Assembly (NCBI GenBank): GCA_934101145.1
Contig: CAKOPZ010000019.1
Span: forward strand, 1-29,654
Origin: an uncultured Clostridia bacterium
Lineage (GTDB): Bacteria > Bacillota > Clostridia > TANB77 > CAG-508
Direction of reading: 5' to 3'
DNA: 29,654 nt
This document shows, one piece after another, positions 7,882-15,259 of this stretch. The notes below the pieces were generated by a model. That model saw only the letters and a program-made list of their open reading frames with translations, searched no databases and was not told where the DNA came from. The position numbers were made by a program, and so were the translations under genes. Each line of letters begins with the position of its first letter. Within the stretch, counting starts at the first letter, position 1.

Positions 7882-10095
7882 TTAAATTTTAATACTTTCT
7901 TTTCCTCTAATGTAATTTTTCACTTTAACATAGTCAGCTGATGATACGGTTCCATCACTATTAGCATCTGCAGCTTGGAATTGTGCTGTACTTAACTTTT
8001 CTTTGCCACGAATATAATTTTTTACTCTCACATAATCTGCTGAATTAACAACTCCATCTCCATTTGCATCACCTTTTTTTACAACTGTATATGTCATTCC
8101 ATTTGCTTTAATTGTAAATCCTGTTCCAATATTCCCTGATGTAACTTCTTTGCCATCTAAATTTTTAATTACTGCATCAGATACAACTTTTTTAATATTT
8201 TGTACCGTTATACTTGGCTCACAAACTACATTTGTTCCGCTTGTCTTAAATCCGCTTCCCTTTATTTCGGTATATGTTTGTCCATTTTTAACAACTTCAA
8301 AATATGGTCCGTCACTATCTCCTCTTGCCACATATCCTTCTATACCATCCTCAGTTATTACTTTATCCCAAATATATCCATTATCATTTGAAACATCTTT
8401 TTCTATTCTTGTAAGTAAATCACCCTTTAAAGCATATGTAAGAATTTTTTGGTCAGTTCCAGGATGCTCTCTAACTGATAATCCGCTTGATGTTATAACT
8501 CTTATAGTATCCTCACTTTTTTCACCAGAACTATCGCTTCCTGAACTACTATTTTCTTTTAAGTATCTTGCAACTATATAACCTTGTCTACCATCAGATA
8601 GATAAATCCTTGTCCAATTCTCTCCATCAATATTTTTATATTTGTCTTTTTCAACTATAATTACACTTTGTCCCACTGTCAAAGTAGTTATAACTGTTGT
8701 TCTAGATGTTCCTGGGCCATTACGTACATTTCCAGGCTCTGTTGCAGTTCCTCTAATATTGCAATTTGTAATATCATCTAAAAGTTTAATTCCACTTGAT
8801 ATTACATATCCTTTTTTTCCATTATCAAGTACAACTTTGTCCCAATAGTATCCATTTATTTTTGTATTTCCAATTTCAATTCTTAAAACTTTACCATTTT
8901 TCGCAATTGTTCCGACTTTACTTGATGATGTACTTTGAGATGAATATACAGTTGTTGATTGAGTAACTTGAATATTTTGTGTAACTATTGATTGAGAACC
9001 TGGTTGTGGTGCTCTTGTTGTTGGCATATTCTTAAATACTGGTATTACAAAATTAAATGACCAGCTTAAGCTTGGATCAATACTTTTATATGTCTTTAAA
9101 ACTGATGAACTTTCTATTTTTGCTGCTGATACATTTTGTTGATACTGATGCCAATATAGACTTCCATCACTATTGTCTACATCAAATTTCTGTAAATATC
9201 CTGTATTTTGTCCTCTATTTATATATTCACTTGCTAAAAACTCTGCTCCACCTTTTATTGCTTTTTCAGGGTCTGTCCATTTTTTGCTTTTAGCATATTT
9301 TAAAGCATTTTGTATAATTTCTTTACCTGTACCTCCACTTGCATTAATATTATAAAAATTATAATATCCAACATAACCTGAGTATTTACCTGTTGCAGTT
9401 GAGGAAGGATTTTTGCCAGGTCCTTGCTCCGTTCTTATTCTTGATGCAATATGATATGGGCTTATATTATTTGCTTTTGCTGCATCATATATAACTTGTG
9501 CATATGATTTGTTTATTGTTCCTGTTTTTCCATCTGTTTTTGTATATGTAATTTTGTTTCCTTGCAAATACTCACAATCTGCAATTATTTTTTTAACCCC
9601 ATCTACCGTATATACTCCATCTATCCATTGTAAATTTTCAAATTGAAATATATAATCTTCAAATAATGAATTACGAGGATCCATATAATATGCAACAGTT
9701 GCTTCTGAAGCACATTTCCAGCTTCCATTGTCATATTTTTTATCTTTACATATAGAGCAAACCCATTCACCTGTTTTACTTGAACTTACAAGATTTCTCC
9801 CATGTTTTGCTGTTGTTTCATTTTTTAATACTTGATTCCAATCAAGGTCAGTATATAAAATTGTAAAAGTCCAATTTGGATGTGCTTTTTTTAATGAATC
9901 AATTAATGTTTTGTATCCTGGATATGTTGAATCCTTAAAAGATGAACTATTATACTTCTCTGTATACTGAGCAGCCATAACTTCAGTGTTCATCATACTT
10001 AAAAATACACATGATAAAAATATTATTGTGACTAAAATATATATGAATTTGTTTGAAATCAATTTAATCTTCATAAAATTATTCTTAGGTAACAC
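7882..10095 (-). CDS. Secreted glucosaminidase-like protein with SH3b repeats and dockerin
   Basis: A 737-residue exported wall protein. Order: signal peptide about 8-42; catalytic region about 55-355 resembling beta-N-acetylglucosaminidases of the GH73/LytB type, with the likely catalytic Glu223 in SRIRTEQG and the GYYNFYNINASGG stretch; three SH3b domains about 378-440, 445-515 and 530-597; a linker domain; and a C-terminal type I dockerin about 675-735, whose two calcium loops DANGDGVVNSADYV and DANSDGTVSSADYV are well preserved. It probably cleaves peptidoglycan during growth or separation. A CxxC pair (WVCSICKD) plus two further Cys lies in the catalytic region. The start is GTG, chosen because GAGGAGGT is five bases upstream; an ATG seven codons later would be too far from the RBS. 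First gene of a two-gene operon. Confidence 0.85.
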   Translation of the reverse strand: MLPKNNFMKIKLISNKFIYILVTIIFLSCVFLSMMNTEVMAAQYTEKYNSSSFKDSTYPGYKTLIDSLKKAHPNWTFTILYTDLDWNQVLKNETTAKHGRNLVSSSKTGEWVCSICKDKKYDNGSWKCASEATVAYYMDPRNSLFEDYIFQFENLQWIDGVYTVDGVKKIIADCEYLQGNKITYTKTDGKTGTINKSYAQVIYDAAKANNISPYHIASRIRTEQGPGKNPSSTATGKYSGYVGYYNFYNINASGGTGKEIIQNALKYAKSKKWTDPEKAIKGGAEFLASEYINRGQNTGYLQKFDVDNSDGSLYWHQYQQNVSAAKIESSSVLKTYKSIDPSLSWSFNFVIPVFKNMPTTRAPQPGSQSIVTQNIQVTQSTTVYSSQSTSSSKVGTIAKNGKVLRIEIGNTKINGYYWDKVVLDNGKKGYVISSGIKLLDDITNCNIRGTATEPGNVRNGPGTSRTTVITTLTVGQSVIIVEKDKYKNIDGENWTRIYLSDGRQGYIVARYLKENSSSGSDSSGEKSEDTIRVITSSGLSVREHPGTDQKILTYALKGDLLTRIEKDVSNDNGYIWDKVITEDGIEGYVARGDSDGPYFEVVKNGQTYTEIKGSGFKTSGTNVVCEPSITVQNIKKVVSDAVIKNLDGKEVTSGNIGTGFTIKANGMTYTVVKKGDANGDGVVNSADYVRVKNYIRGKEKLSTAQFQAADANSDGTVSSADYVKVKNYIRGKESIKI

Positions 10096-10137
10096 TTTTT
10101 ACCTCCTCATTAGTTTTGTTATACTTTTGACAAATAC

Positions 10138-10166
10138 AGTATAACATTAAAGACTTTTTCAGTCAA
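10138..10166 (-). promoter_or_regulatory. Promoter of the wall-hydrolase operon
   Basis: Minus strand TTGACT (10161-10166), 17-base spacer, TATACT (10138-10143), ending 42 bases before the GTG start at 10095. Confidence 0.8.
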
Positions 10167-10218
10167 CAAAATTCTACATTTTTATACATGTAAATTATGG
10201 TATTTTAGAAAATTTTGC

Positions 10219-10258
10219 AAAAAAATCCAATGTAGAAAATATTTTTCCACATTGGATT
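10219..10258 (-). terminator. Terminator after the prepilin-like gene
   Basis: Arms 10224-10240 and 10241-10258 form a long, nearly perfect stem built on AATCCAATGT, followed on the minus strand by seven T. The rest of the 10167-10438 gap is AT-rich, with a second copy of the ACATTGGATTTT arm near 10274 and a short AT run near 10410; I see no gene in it. Confidence 0.8.
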
Positions 10259-10438
10259 ATGATTTATGAATAAAAAATTAACACATTGGATTTTGTAAGC
10301 TCAATATATAGCTCTTTTATTTTTTAACTGTAAAATTTAATATTATATAATTCAGTTTTATTATTTTATATAAAATGTATCAATTTTATATTAGCAATGA
10401 CAGTTACATAATATATATATATATACATTAAGATCTAC

Positions 10439-11017
10439 TTACGTTGACGGAAGCATACTTCCAGTTGCCAAATATATAGTAAATTCATTTGCATTATCCT
10501 TTCCAACACTAATTTCTACTATATCTACCAAGTTATTATATCCAGGTGGAACATTATTAACCTTTAACCAATATGTGCCACTTTCAAGATATATACTTTT
10601 TTTTGTATCTGAATTTTTTCCATTATTCTCATCAATTTTAGCAACCAGGTCAGTATCATTTCCATTCTCGCTTCCATTCTTGCTATTATAAATATATATA
10701 ATACTATCTTCAAATGCTATTGGTTTTTTATCTGATTTTGATAAAAATTTAATAGTAAACTTATATTTACTTCCACTTTCTTCTTTTGCATCATACTGTG
10801 CCATTTCATTTAGTAATTCCTGCATTGACTCTTCTTCTTTTTTTACACTTTTTTCATATGACTCCTTCGCCTGTTTCGCCTTCCCAATTATTCCATTTTG
10901 TCCTAAAACTGCATTAATACTTGCTGACGTAAGCATTATTAATACCCCTATAGTTACGACTAATGCAATTAGCGTTATACCTTTGTTTTCTTGTATTCTC
11001 TTTTCTTTATGTTCCAT
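10439..11017 (-). CDS. Prepilin-like N-terminus fused to a small Cna-B-like domain
   Basis: A 192-residue surface protein. Residues 1-12 are polar and basic, then G13-ITLIALVVTIGVLIMLTSA looks like a type IV prepilin leader-peptidase site and hydrophobic helix, but position +5 is Ala18 instead of the usual Glu. Residues 40-75 (QNGIIGKAKQAKESYEK) are a charged helix. Residues 84-185 are a beta-rich domain with the look of a Cna-B/SpaA fold (KFTIKFLSKSDKKPIAF, then YWLKVNNVPPGYNN). It shares the first ~70 residues almost exactly with the 27297-28742 protein, so the N-terminus is a mobile or duplicated targeting module. The start at 11017 is chosen over an upstream in-frame ATG because AAGGAGAT lies seven bases before it, exactly as in the paralogue. 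Own promoter 11048-11076 and terminator 10219-10258. Confidence 0.8.
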   Translation of the reverse strand: MEHKEKRIQENKGITLIALVVTIGVLIMLTSASINAVLGQNGIIGKAKQAKESYEKSVKKEEESMQELLNEMAQYDAKEESGSKYKFTIKFLSKSDKKPIAFEDSIIYIYNSKNGSENGNDTDLVAKIDENNGKNSDTKKSIYLESGTYWLKVNNVPPGYNNLVDIVEISVGKDNANEFTIYLATGSMLPST

Positions 11018-11047
11018 ATATTTTATCTCCTTTTCTGTTTTTTTATT

Positions 11048-11076
11048 ATTGTACACAATATTTTATGTGTAATCAA
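11048..11076 (-). promoter_or_regulatory. Promoter of the prepilin-like gene
   Basis: Minus strand TTGATT (11071-11076), 17-base spacer, TACAAT (11048-11053). The paralogous gene at 28742 has an equivalent promoter in the equivalent place (28774-28802), so these genes are transcribed independently of the CA-repeat cassette upstream. Confidence 0.75.
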
Positions 11077-11118
11077 TATCTTTTCTTTACTATTCTTCTG
11101 CTCCCTCCCTTTTTGCAC

Positions 11119-11175
11119 ACAAAAAGACAGAAATAAGCTATCTTATATCTATGGCTTTATCTCTGTCTTTTTTTT
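11119..11175 (-). terminator. Terminator of CA-repeat cassette 1
   Basis: AAAGACAGAAATAAGC (11123-11138) pairs imperfectly with 11154-11170. T runs occur on both sides, so it may act in both directions. The AAAGACAG...CTGTCTTT pair is conserved in cassette 2. Confidence 0.7.
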
Positions 11176-11326
11176 CTATCACAAATAGAGGCTTTTGGGC
11201 CTCTATTTTCTTCTATATTTATTTTACTAAACTGTGGCTCGTCAAGTAGATAGTTTCCATTCTTTTGGGTAGAATGTATTGTGTGTGTGTGTGTGTGTGT
11301 ACAGCCTCAACGGTTTCATCTTTCAT
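11157..11326 (-). pseudogene. CA-repeat cassette 1: short ORF out of phase at (CA)10
   Basis: Read from ATG 11326, the frame begins MKDETVEAVHTHTHT and, with the present ten CA units, continues to a stop at 11219-11221 (35 residues). The register that is conserved with cassette 2 (QFSK, then INIEENRG, then ICDRKK, stop 11157-11159) is not in phase; loss of one CA unit (n=9) would join it to the start and give 55 residues. An RBS (AAAAGGAG) lies 12 bases upstream of the ATG, a long spacing, and a promoter is at 11366-11395. I do not recognise the product. It could be a phase-variable small gene now off, or a decayed copy, since it is shorter than cassette 2 in the conserved part. Confidence 0.45.
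11281..11300. repeat. Dinucleotide microsatellite, (GT)10
   Basis: Ten GT units on the plus strand (AC on the transcribed-sense minus strand), flanked by GTATT and ACAGCC, which are the same flanks as at 29286-29313. It lies inside the short ORF of cassette 1, coding alternating His-Thr. Such tracts are prone to slipped-strand changes. Confidence 0.95.
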
Positions 11327-11365
11327 TTCTTTTGTGTGCTCCTTTTGTTTTATTTTTACTTCTTC

Positions 11366-11395
11366 ATTTTATCATTTGATATATACTAATTGCAA
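11366..11395 (-). promoter_or_regulatory. Promoter of CA-repeat cassette 1
   Basis: Minus strand TTGCAA (11390-11395), 18-base spacer, TAAAAT (11366-11371). Cassette 2 keeps the same TTGCAA-18-TATACT arrangement at 29382-29411, and this conservation supports function. Confidence 0.6.
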
Positions 11396-11414
11396 TACTT
11401 TTATTATATTTTTA

Positions 11415-11443
11415 GTGACATTTTTTATATAATATGATACAAT
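11415..11443 (+). promoter_or_regulatory. Probable tyrS promoter
   Basis: GTGACA (11415-11420) and TACAAT (11438-11443) with a 17-base spacer, about 40 bases before the start. No T-box leader fits in this short space. Confidence 0.55.
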
Positions 11444-11481
11444 AATTGCCGAAAACAATATTATTTTTAGGAGTTGAGATT

Positions 11482-12693
11482 ATGGCAAAAATATTTGATG
11501 AATTAATGGAAAGAGGATATGTAGAACAAATTACACACGAAGAATTAAAAGATACTTTAAACAATGAACATATCTCATTTTATATTGGTATTGATCCTAC
11601 TGCAGATAGCTTACATGTTGGACATTTTATGTCTTTAATTGTTGCAAGTCGCATGCAAAAAGCAGGTCACAAACCTATAATACTTGTTGGTGGTGGTACA
11701 GCAACAATTGGTGATCCATCTGGAAAAACTGATATGAGAAAAATGTTATCACGTGAGCAAATTGATAATAATGTTGCACATATAAAAAAACAAATTGAAA
11801 AATTCTTAAGCTTTGAAGGAGAAAATGGTGCAATAATTGTAAACAATGCTGATTGGCTTCTTGACCTACATTTTGTAGATTTTATGAGAGATATAGGTTC
11901 CCTATTTTCTGTTAATAAAATGCTTGCTGCAGAATGTTATAAACAAAGAATGGAAAGAGGTCTTACATTTTTTGAGCTTGGATATATGTTAATGCAATCA
12001 TATGATTTCTTGCATTTATACAATACATATGGATGTAAACTTGAAATGGGTGGAAATGATCAATGGTCTAACATCTTAGGCGGTGTTGATTTAATAAGAA
12101 GAGTTGGTCACTCTGATTCATATGGATTAACATTTAAACTACTTACAACAAAAGAAGGTAAAAAAATGGGTAAAACAGAAAAAGGTGCCCTATGGTTAGA
12201 CCCTGAAAAAACATCTCCATACGAGTTTTATCAATATTGGAGAAATATTGATGATGCAGATGTAAAATCAGTTTTATCTCTTCTTACTTTCTTACCAATG
12301 GACGAAGTAAATAGACTTGCTTCATTAAAAGATGAAAAAATTAATGAAGCAAAAAAAGTAGCTGCATTTGAAATAACAAAATTGATTCATGGCGAAGAAG
12401 AAGCTAAAAAAGCTGAAGAAGCTGCTTCTGCCCTATTTGAAGGAACTGGAAGCTTAGACAATATGCCTACAACACAAATAGAAAATAATATATCTATTTT
12501 AGATGCAATGATAAATGCTGGTCTTGCCCCTTCAAAAGGACAAGCAAGAACTTTAATAAATCAAGGTGGAATTTCTTTAAATGATGAAAAAATTTCAGAT
12601 ACAAATTATATTTTATCTGAAAAAGATTTTAAAGATGGATTCGCTATTTTGAAAAAAGGAAAAAAAATATATCACAAATTAGAAATAAAATAA
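11482..12693 (+). CDS. tyrS: Tyrosyl-tRNA synthetase
   Basis: A 403-residue class I aminoacyl-tRNA synthetase that charges tRNA-Tyr in the cytoplasm. The HIGH motif is HVGH at residues 45-48, the KMSKS loop is present as KMGKT near residue 230, and the tyrosine pocket region (GYMLMQSYDFLHLY, then GGNDQWSN) is typical. An S4 RNA-binding domain occupies about residues 335-400 (LAPSKGQARTLINQGGISLN). The start at ATG 11482 has AGGAG eight bases upstream; an earlier TTG at 11446 would add 12 residues without an RBS and is rejected. The glycosyltransferase gene at 12725 follows by 31 bases with a strong RBS, so they are probably cotranscribed. Confidence 0.97.
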   Translation: MAKIFDELMERGYVEQITHEELKDTLNNEHISFYIGIDPTADSLHVGHFMSLIVASRMQKAGHKPIILVGGGTATIGDPSGKTDMRKMLSREQIDNNVAHIKKQIEKFLSFEGENGAIIVNNADWLLDLHFVDFMRDIGSLFSVNKMLAAECYKQRMERGLTFFELGYMLMQSYDFLHLYNTYGCKLEMGGNDQWSNILGGVDLIRRVGHSDSYGLTFKLLTTKEGKKMGKTEKGALWLDPEKTSPYEFYQYWRNIDDADVKSVLSLLTFLPMDEVNRLASLKDEKINEAKKVAAFEITKLIHGEEEAKKAEEAASALFEGTGSLDNMPTTQIENNISILDAMINAGLAPSKGQARTLINQGGISLNDEKISDTNYILSEKDFKDGFAILKKGKKIYHKLEIK

Positions 12694-12724
12694 GCCTTAT
12701 ATATTAGGCTAAAAGGAGGAAAAT

Positions 12725-13666
12725 ATGAAAAAAATTGCTATTGTTGTTCCATGTTACAACGAACAAGAAGCTATTCCCTATTTTTATGAAGAAGTAAACA
12801 AAGTAAGTAACACAATGAGAGATAAAACTGAATTCGAATTTTTATTCGTAAATGATGGTTCTAAGGATGATACTTTAAAAGTTCTTAGAGAATTAAGTAA
12901 AAAAGATGAACGTGTAAAATATATCTCTTTTTCAAGAAACTTTGGTAAAGAATCTGCTATGTATGCCGGACTAAAAGAAGCAACTGGTGATTATGTCGCA
13001 ATTATGGATGCAGATCTTCAAGATCCCCCTGCACTTCTTCCTGAAATGTTTGACACACTTGAAAAAGGAGAATACGACTGTGTAGCTACAAGACGTGTAA
13101 CAAGAAAAGGCGAATCAAAAATCAGATCATTTTTTGCAAGATTATTTTATAAGATAATGAATCTAATTTCTAATACAGAAGTTGTTGATGGTGCTAGAGA
13201 TTTTAGATTAATGTCAAGACAAATGGTTAATGCAATACTTGAAATTGGAGAATACAATAGATTTTCTAAAGGAATTTTTGGATTTGTAGGATTTAACACT
13301 AAATGGCTTGAATATGAGAATATTGAAAGAGTCGCAGGAAAAACTAAATGGTCATTTTGGAAATTACTTTTATATGCACTAGATGGTTTTACAGCATTTT
13401 CAACTAAACCACTTAATATCTCAACATTTGTAGGTATACTATTTTGTTTAATATCTTTAATAATGATTATTTTTATAATTTGTAAAACACTTATCTTTGG
13501 AGATCCTGTTGGTGGATGGCCATCACTTGCATGTATAGTTTTATTTGTAGGTGGAGTTCAACTATTCTGTACAGGTATAATGGGTGAATATTTATCAAAG
13601 ACATATTTAGAGGTAAAAAATAGACCAATTTATATTGTAAAAGAAACTAATGTAAATAAAGATTAG
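12725..13666 (+). CDS. CsbB/GtrB-type undecaprenyl-phosphate glycosyltransferase
   Basis: A 313-residue GT2 enzyme of the polyprenol-phosphate sugar synthase group (DPM1, ArnC, GtrB, CsbB). The N-terminal catalytic domain (about 1-225) shows VVPCYNEQE, the nucleotide-binding NDGSKDDT and the metal-binding DADLQDPP. The GFNTKWLEYE...RVAGKTKWSFWKLLLYALDG stretch is typical of the family, followed by two membrane helices (about 236-260 and 268-292). Known members load a hexose or HexNAc onto undecaprenyl phosphate on the inner face. It is an intact paralogue of the frameshifted gene at 15260, so it may supply the sugar carrier for the GtrA and YfhO proteins in this window. RBS AAGGAGG; likely cotranscribed with tyrS. 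Confidence 0.9.
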   Translation: MKKIAIVVPCYNEQEAIPYFYEEVNKVSNTMRDKTEFEFLFVNDGSKDDTLKVLRELSKKDERVKYISFSRNFGKESAMYAGLKEATGDYVAIMDADLQDPPALLPEMFDTLEKGEYDCVATRRVTRKGESKIRSFFARLFYKIMNLISNTEVVDGARDFRLMSRQMVNAILEIGEYNRFSKGIFGFVGFNTKWLEYENIERVAGKTKWSFWKLLLYALDGFTAFSTKPLNISTFVGILFCLISLIMIIFIICKTLIFGDPVGGWPSLACIVLFVGGVQLFCTGIMGEYLSKTYLEVKNRPIYIVKETNVNKD

Positions 13667-13740
13667 AACAAAGCGACGTAAGTCGCCCTTTGTTCTCGCC
13701 GATTTGAGTTTTCGACTAAAAGGAGAAAATCTCAAAGGCG
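13665..13740. repeat. Two adjacent GC-richer hairpins after the glycosyltransferase gene
   Basis: Hairpin A (13665-13696): AGAACAAAG/CTTTGTTCT enclosing GCGAC-GTAA-GTCGC. Hairpin B (13697-13740): CGCC-TTTGAG-TTTC pairing with GAAAA-CTCAAA-GGCG. The sequence begins at the stop codon and is GC-richer than the genes on either side. It could be a repeat element, a structured 3' UTR or an RNA-stability element; it lacks the T run of a terminator. Confidence 0.6.
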
Positions 13741-13756
13741 ATAGCGATTGTAGCAT

Positions 13757-13797
13757 TATTATATACTAGGAAATGAGAAATTTCCTAGTATATAATA
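13757..13797. repeat. Perfect 18-bp palindrome hairpin
   Basis: Arms 13757-13774 and 13780-13797 (TATTATATACTAGGAAAT and its exact complement) are separated by five bases. The length and perfection exceed what a terminator needs, and no T run follows directly. Confidence 0.85.
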
Positions 13798-13838
13798 AAA
13801 CAAGACTATTTTTCAATTATTGAAATAGTCTTGTTTTC
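13797..13838. terminator. Bidirectional terminator between convergent genes
   Basis: AACAAGACTATTT pairs with AAATAGTCTTGTT, with A/T runs on both sides. It serves the plus-strand genes ending at 13666 and the minus-strand acyltransferase ending at 13846. Confidence 0.85.
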
Positions 13839-13845
13839 TCATATT

Positions 13846-14904
13846 CTAAAGTAATTTTTTTATAAGTGGTATCTTTTTCAAAAACCATGTTATAGCATAT
13901 CCAACAACGAATACTGAAAGTTCCAAAACAAACATAGCAAGTAGTTTTTGAATATGCATAGTTAAATACTCTGATATAAATCCTAATTTTTCTATTAATA
14001 AATCTGACAATAAATAAATTCCAAATGTATGTGTTGCAATATTGACAATTATTTTACCATTTATCCTATCCCCTATTTTTAAGTTCACATATTTAGCAAT
14101 ATAAAATAGTGAAATACTTGGAATTGCGATTGTAATATATTCTGTATTATCCATAAACAACTTGTTTTCTGCATCTCTTATATTATCATAATAAGTTAGT
14201 CCTATTGACAATGCTATACAAATTATTGATAAAATTATACATATAATCAAAATAGTTTTATTAAAATATTTTGTATCAAGCTTATTTTCTATAAAATATC
14301 CCATGCTAAAATAAATTACATATACTGAAATTATTGGAATATTAAAACAATAAGTTATTGATTTGTATTCCAAATAATGATTTACTATTGGAAATACTCC
14401 CATAAAAACTGCCCATAATCCAAGACAATATAAATAATCTTTAGTTTGCATATTTTTTACAAGTTTTCTAAGTATTGGTAGCATTATAATTAATCCAAGA
14501 TACATATATAAATACCAATATGCATTAGTAATTGGATCATGAAGTATACTTTGCCAAAATTCCTTTAATGAAAATACTGCCCCATCTATTCTTACTTTAT
14601 CAATATAGTACACAAAAGAAAAAATCAAAATTACTAAAACCGTCTTTAATACTCTTTTTTTATATAAATCCTTATAACTTTCTTCTTTCCCAAGCAGTAC
14701 CGCTCCAGAAATCATAATAAATAATGGCACTGCAACTTTACAAATATAAAAAATAAATGCTGACACAAACCAACTTTTCGAAGGTGTTAATGACAAAAGC
14801 ATTTTATTATCTGTATGGTTTACTATAACTAAAAAACATGCAACAATTCGTAGCACATCCAGATTTAATTTTCTTCTTTTTTCTACTCTTTCTATTTCTA
14901 CCAT
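13846..14904 (-). CDS. Membrane O-acyltransferase (acyltransferase-3 family)
   Basis: A 352-residue integral membrane protein of the acyltransferase-3/OatA-WecH family with about ten hydrophobic helices. The signature at the start is NLDVLRIVACFLVIVNHTD, containing the conserved Arg and the catalytic His; VPLFIMISGAVLL follows. Family members O-acetylate peptidoglycan, teichoic acids or other glycans using an acyl donor from the cytoplasm; the position between polymer genes suggests decoration of a surface glycan. There is no fused SGNH domain. I chose ATG 14904, which has GGAAGTGAAG upstream, over ATG 14919, which lies too close to the TATAAT -10 element to have an RBS. Monocistronic. Confidence 0.88.
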   Translation of the reverse strand: MVEIERVEKRRKLNLDVLRIVACFLVIVNHTDNKMLLSLTPSKSWFVSAFIFYICKVAVPLFIMISGAVLLGKEESYKDLYKKRVLKTVLVILIFSFVYYIDKVRIDGAVFSLKEFWQSILHDPITNAYWYLYMYLGLIIMLPILRKLVKNMQTKDYLYCLGLWAVFMGVFPIVNHYLEYKSITYCFNIPIISVYVIYFSMGYFIENKLDTKYFNKTILIICIILSIICIALSIGLTYYDNIRDAENKLFMDNTEYITIAIPSISLFYIAKYVNLKIGDRINGKIIVNIATHTFGIYLLSDLLIEKLGFISEYLTMHIQKLLAMFVLELSVFVVGYAITWFLKKIPLIKKLL

Positions 14905-15027
14905 TTCTTCACTTCCCATATTGCATATTATATAAGTTTAACTATTTTCCCCAAAAATCTTAACAATTATACCTCTGTTTTGTTTATGTGTCAAATTTTG
15001 CGTCACTATATAATATTTTTAATATTA

Positions 15028-15166
15028 GCGAATAACGATATAATATTTTAAGGAAACGCTTGAGCGACCAAACGAAGCCGAAGTCTGAGTGCGATTCGAG
15101 CAGCCGCCAATCTTTTGGATTGGCTGCGAACGGCAAGTTTCCAAAAAATATTATATCGTTATTCGC
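15028..15166. repeat. 139-bp palindromic MITE-like element
   Basis: Perfect 22-bp terminal inverted repeats (15028-15049 and 15145-15166, starting GCGAATAACG) enclose a second pair (GGAAAC..TTG with CAA-GTTTCC, to 15137-15142) and an inner hairpin around 15099-15126 (GCAG, CCAATC, TTTT, GGATTGG, CTGC). The AT-rich tips and GC-rich core fit a small non-autonomous transposable element or a repetitive extragenic palindrome. It fills most of the 14905-15259 gap. Copies elsewhere cannot be checked here. Confidence 0.75.
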
Positions 15167-15259
15167 CTTTAAGTAACAATTTTGCCAAAAAAGCTTAAAA
15201 TCATTTAATTTCGTCAAATAATGTGTTAAAATGTATCTTAGTAATAAGGAGGAAAAATA

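Noticed and set aside
11340..11481. Possible T-box leader for tyrS
   Set aside because: Too little space between promoter and gene, and no T-box core or specifier hairpin is visible.
14984..15217. Minus-strand open frame of 77 codons
   Set aside because: It is simply the palindromic element read through; no RBS, and the frame is a consequence of the inverted repeats.
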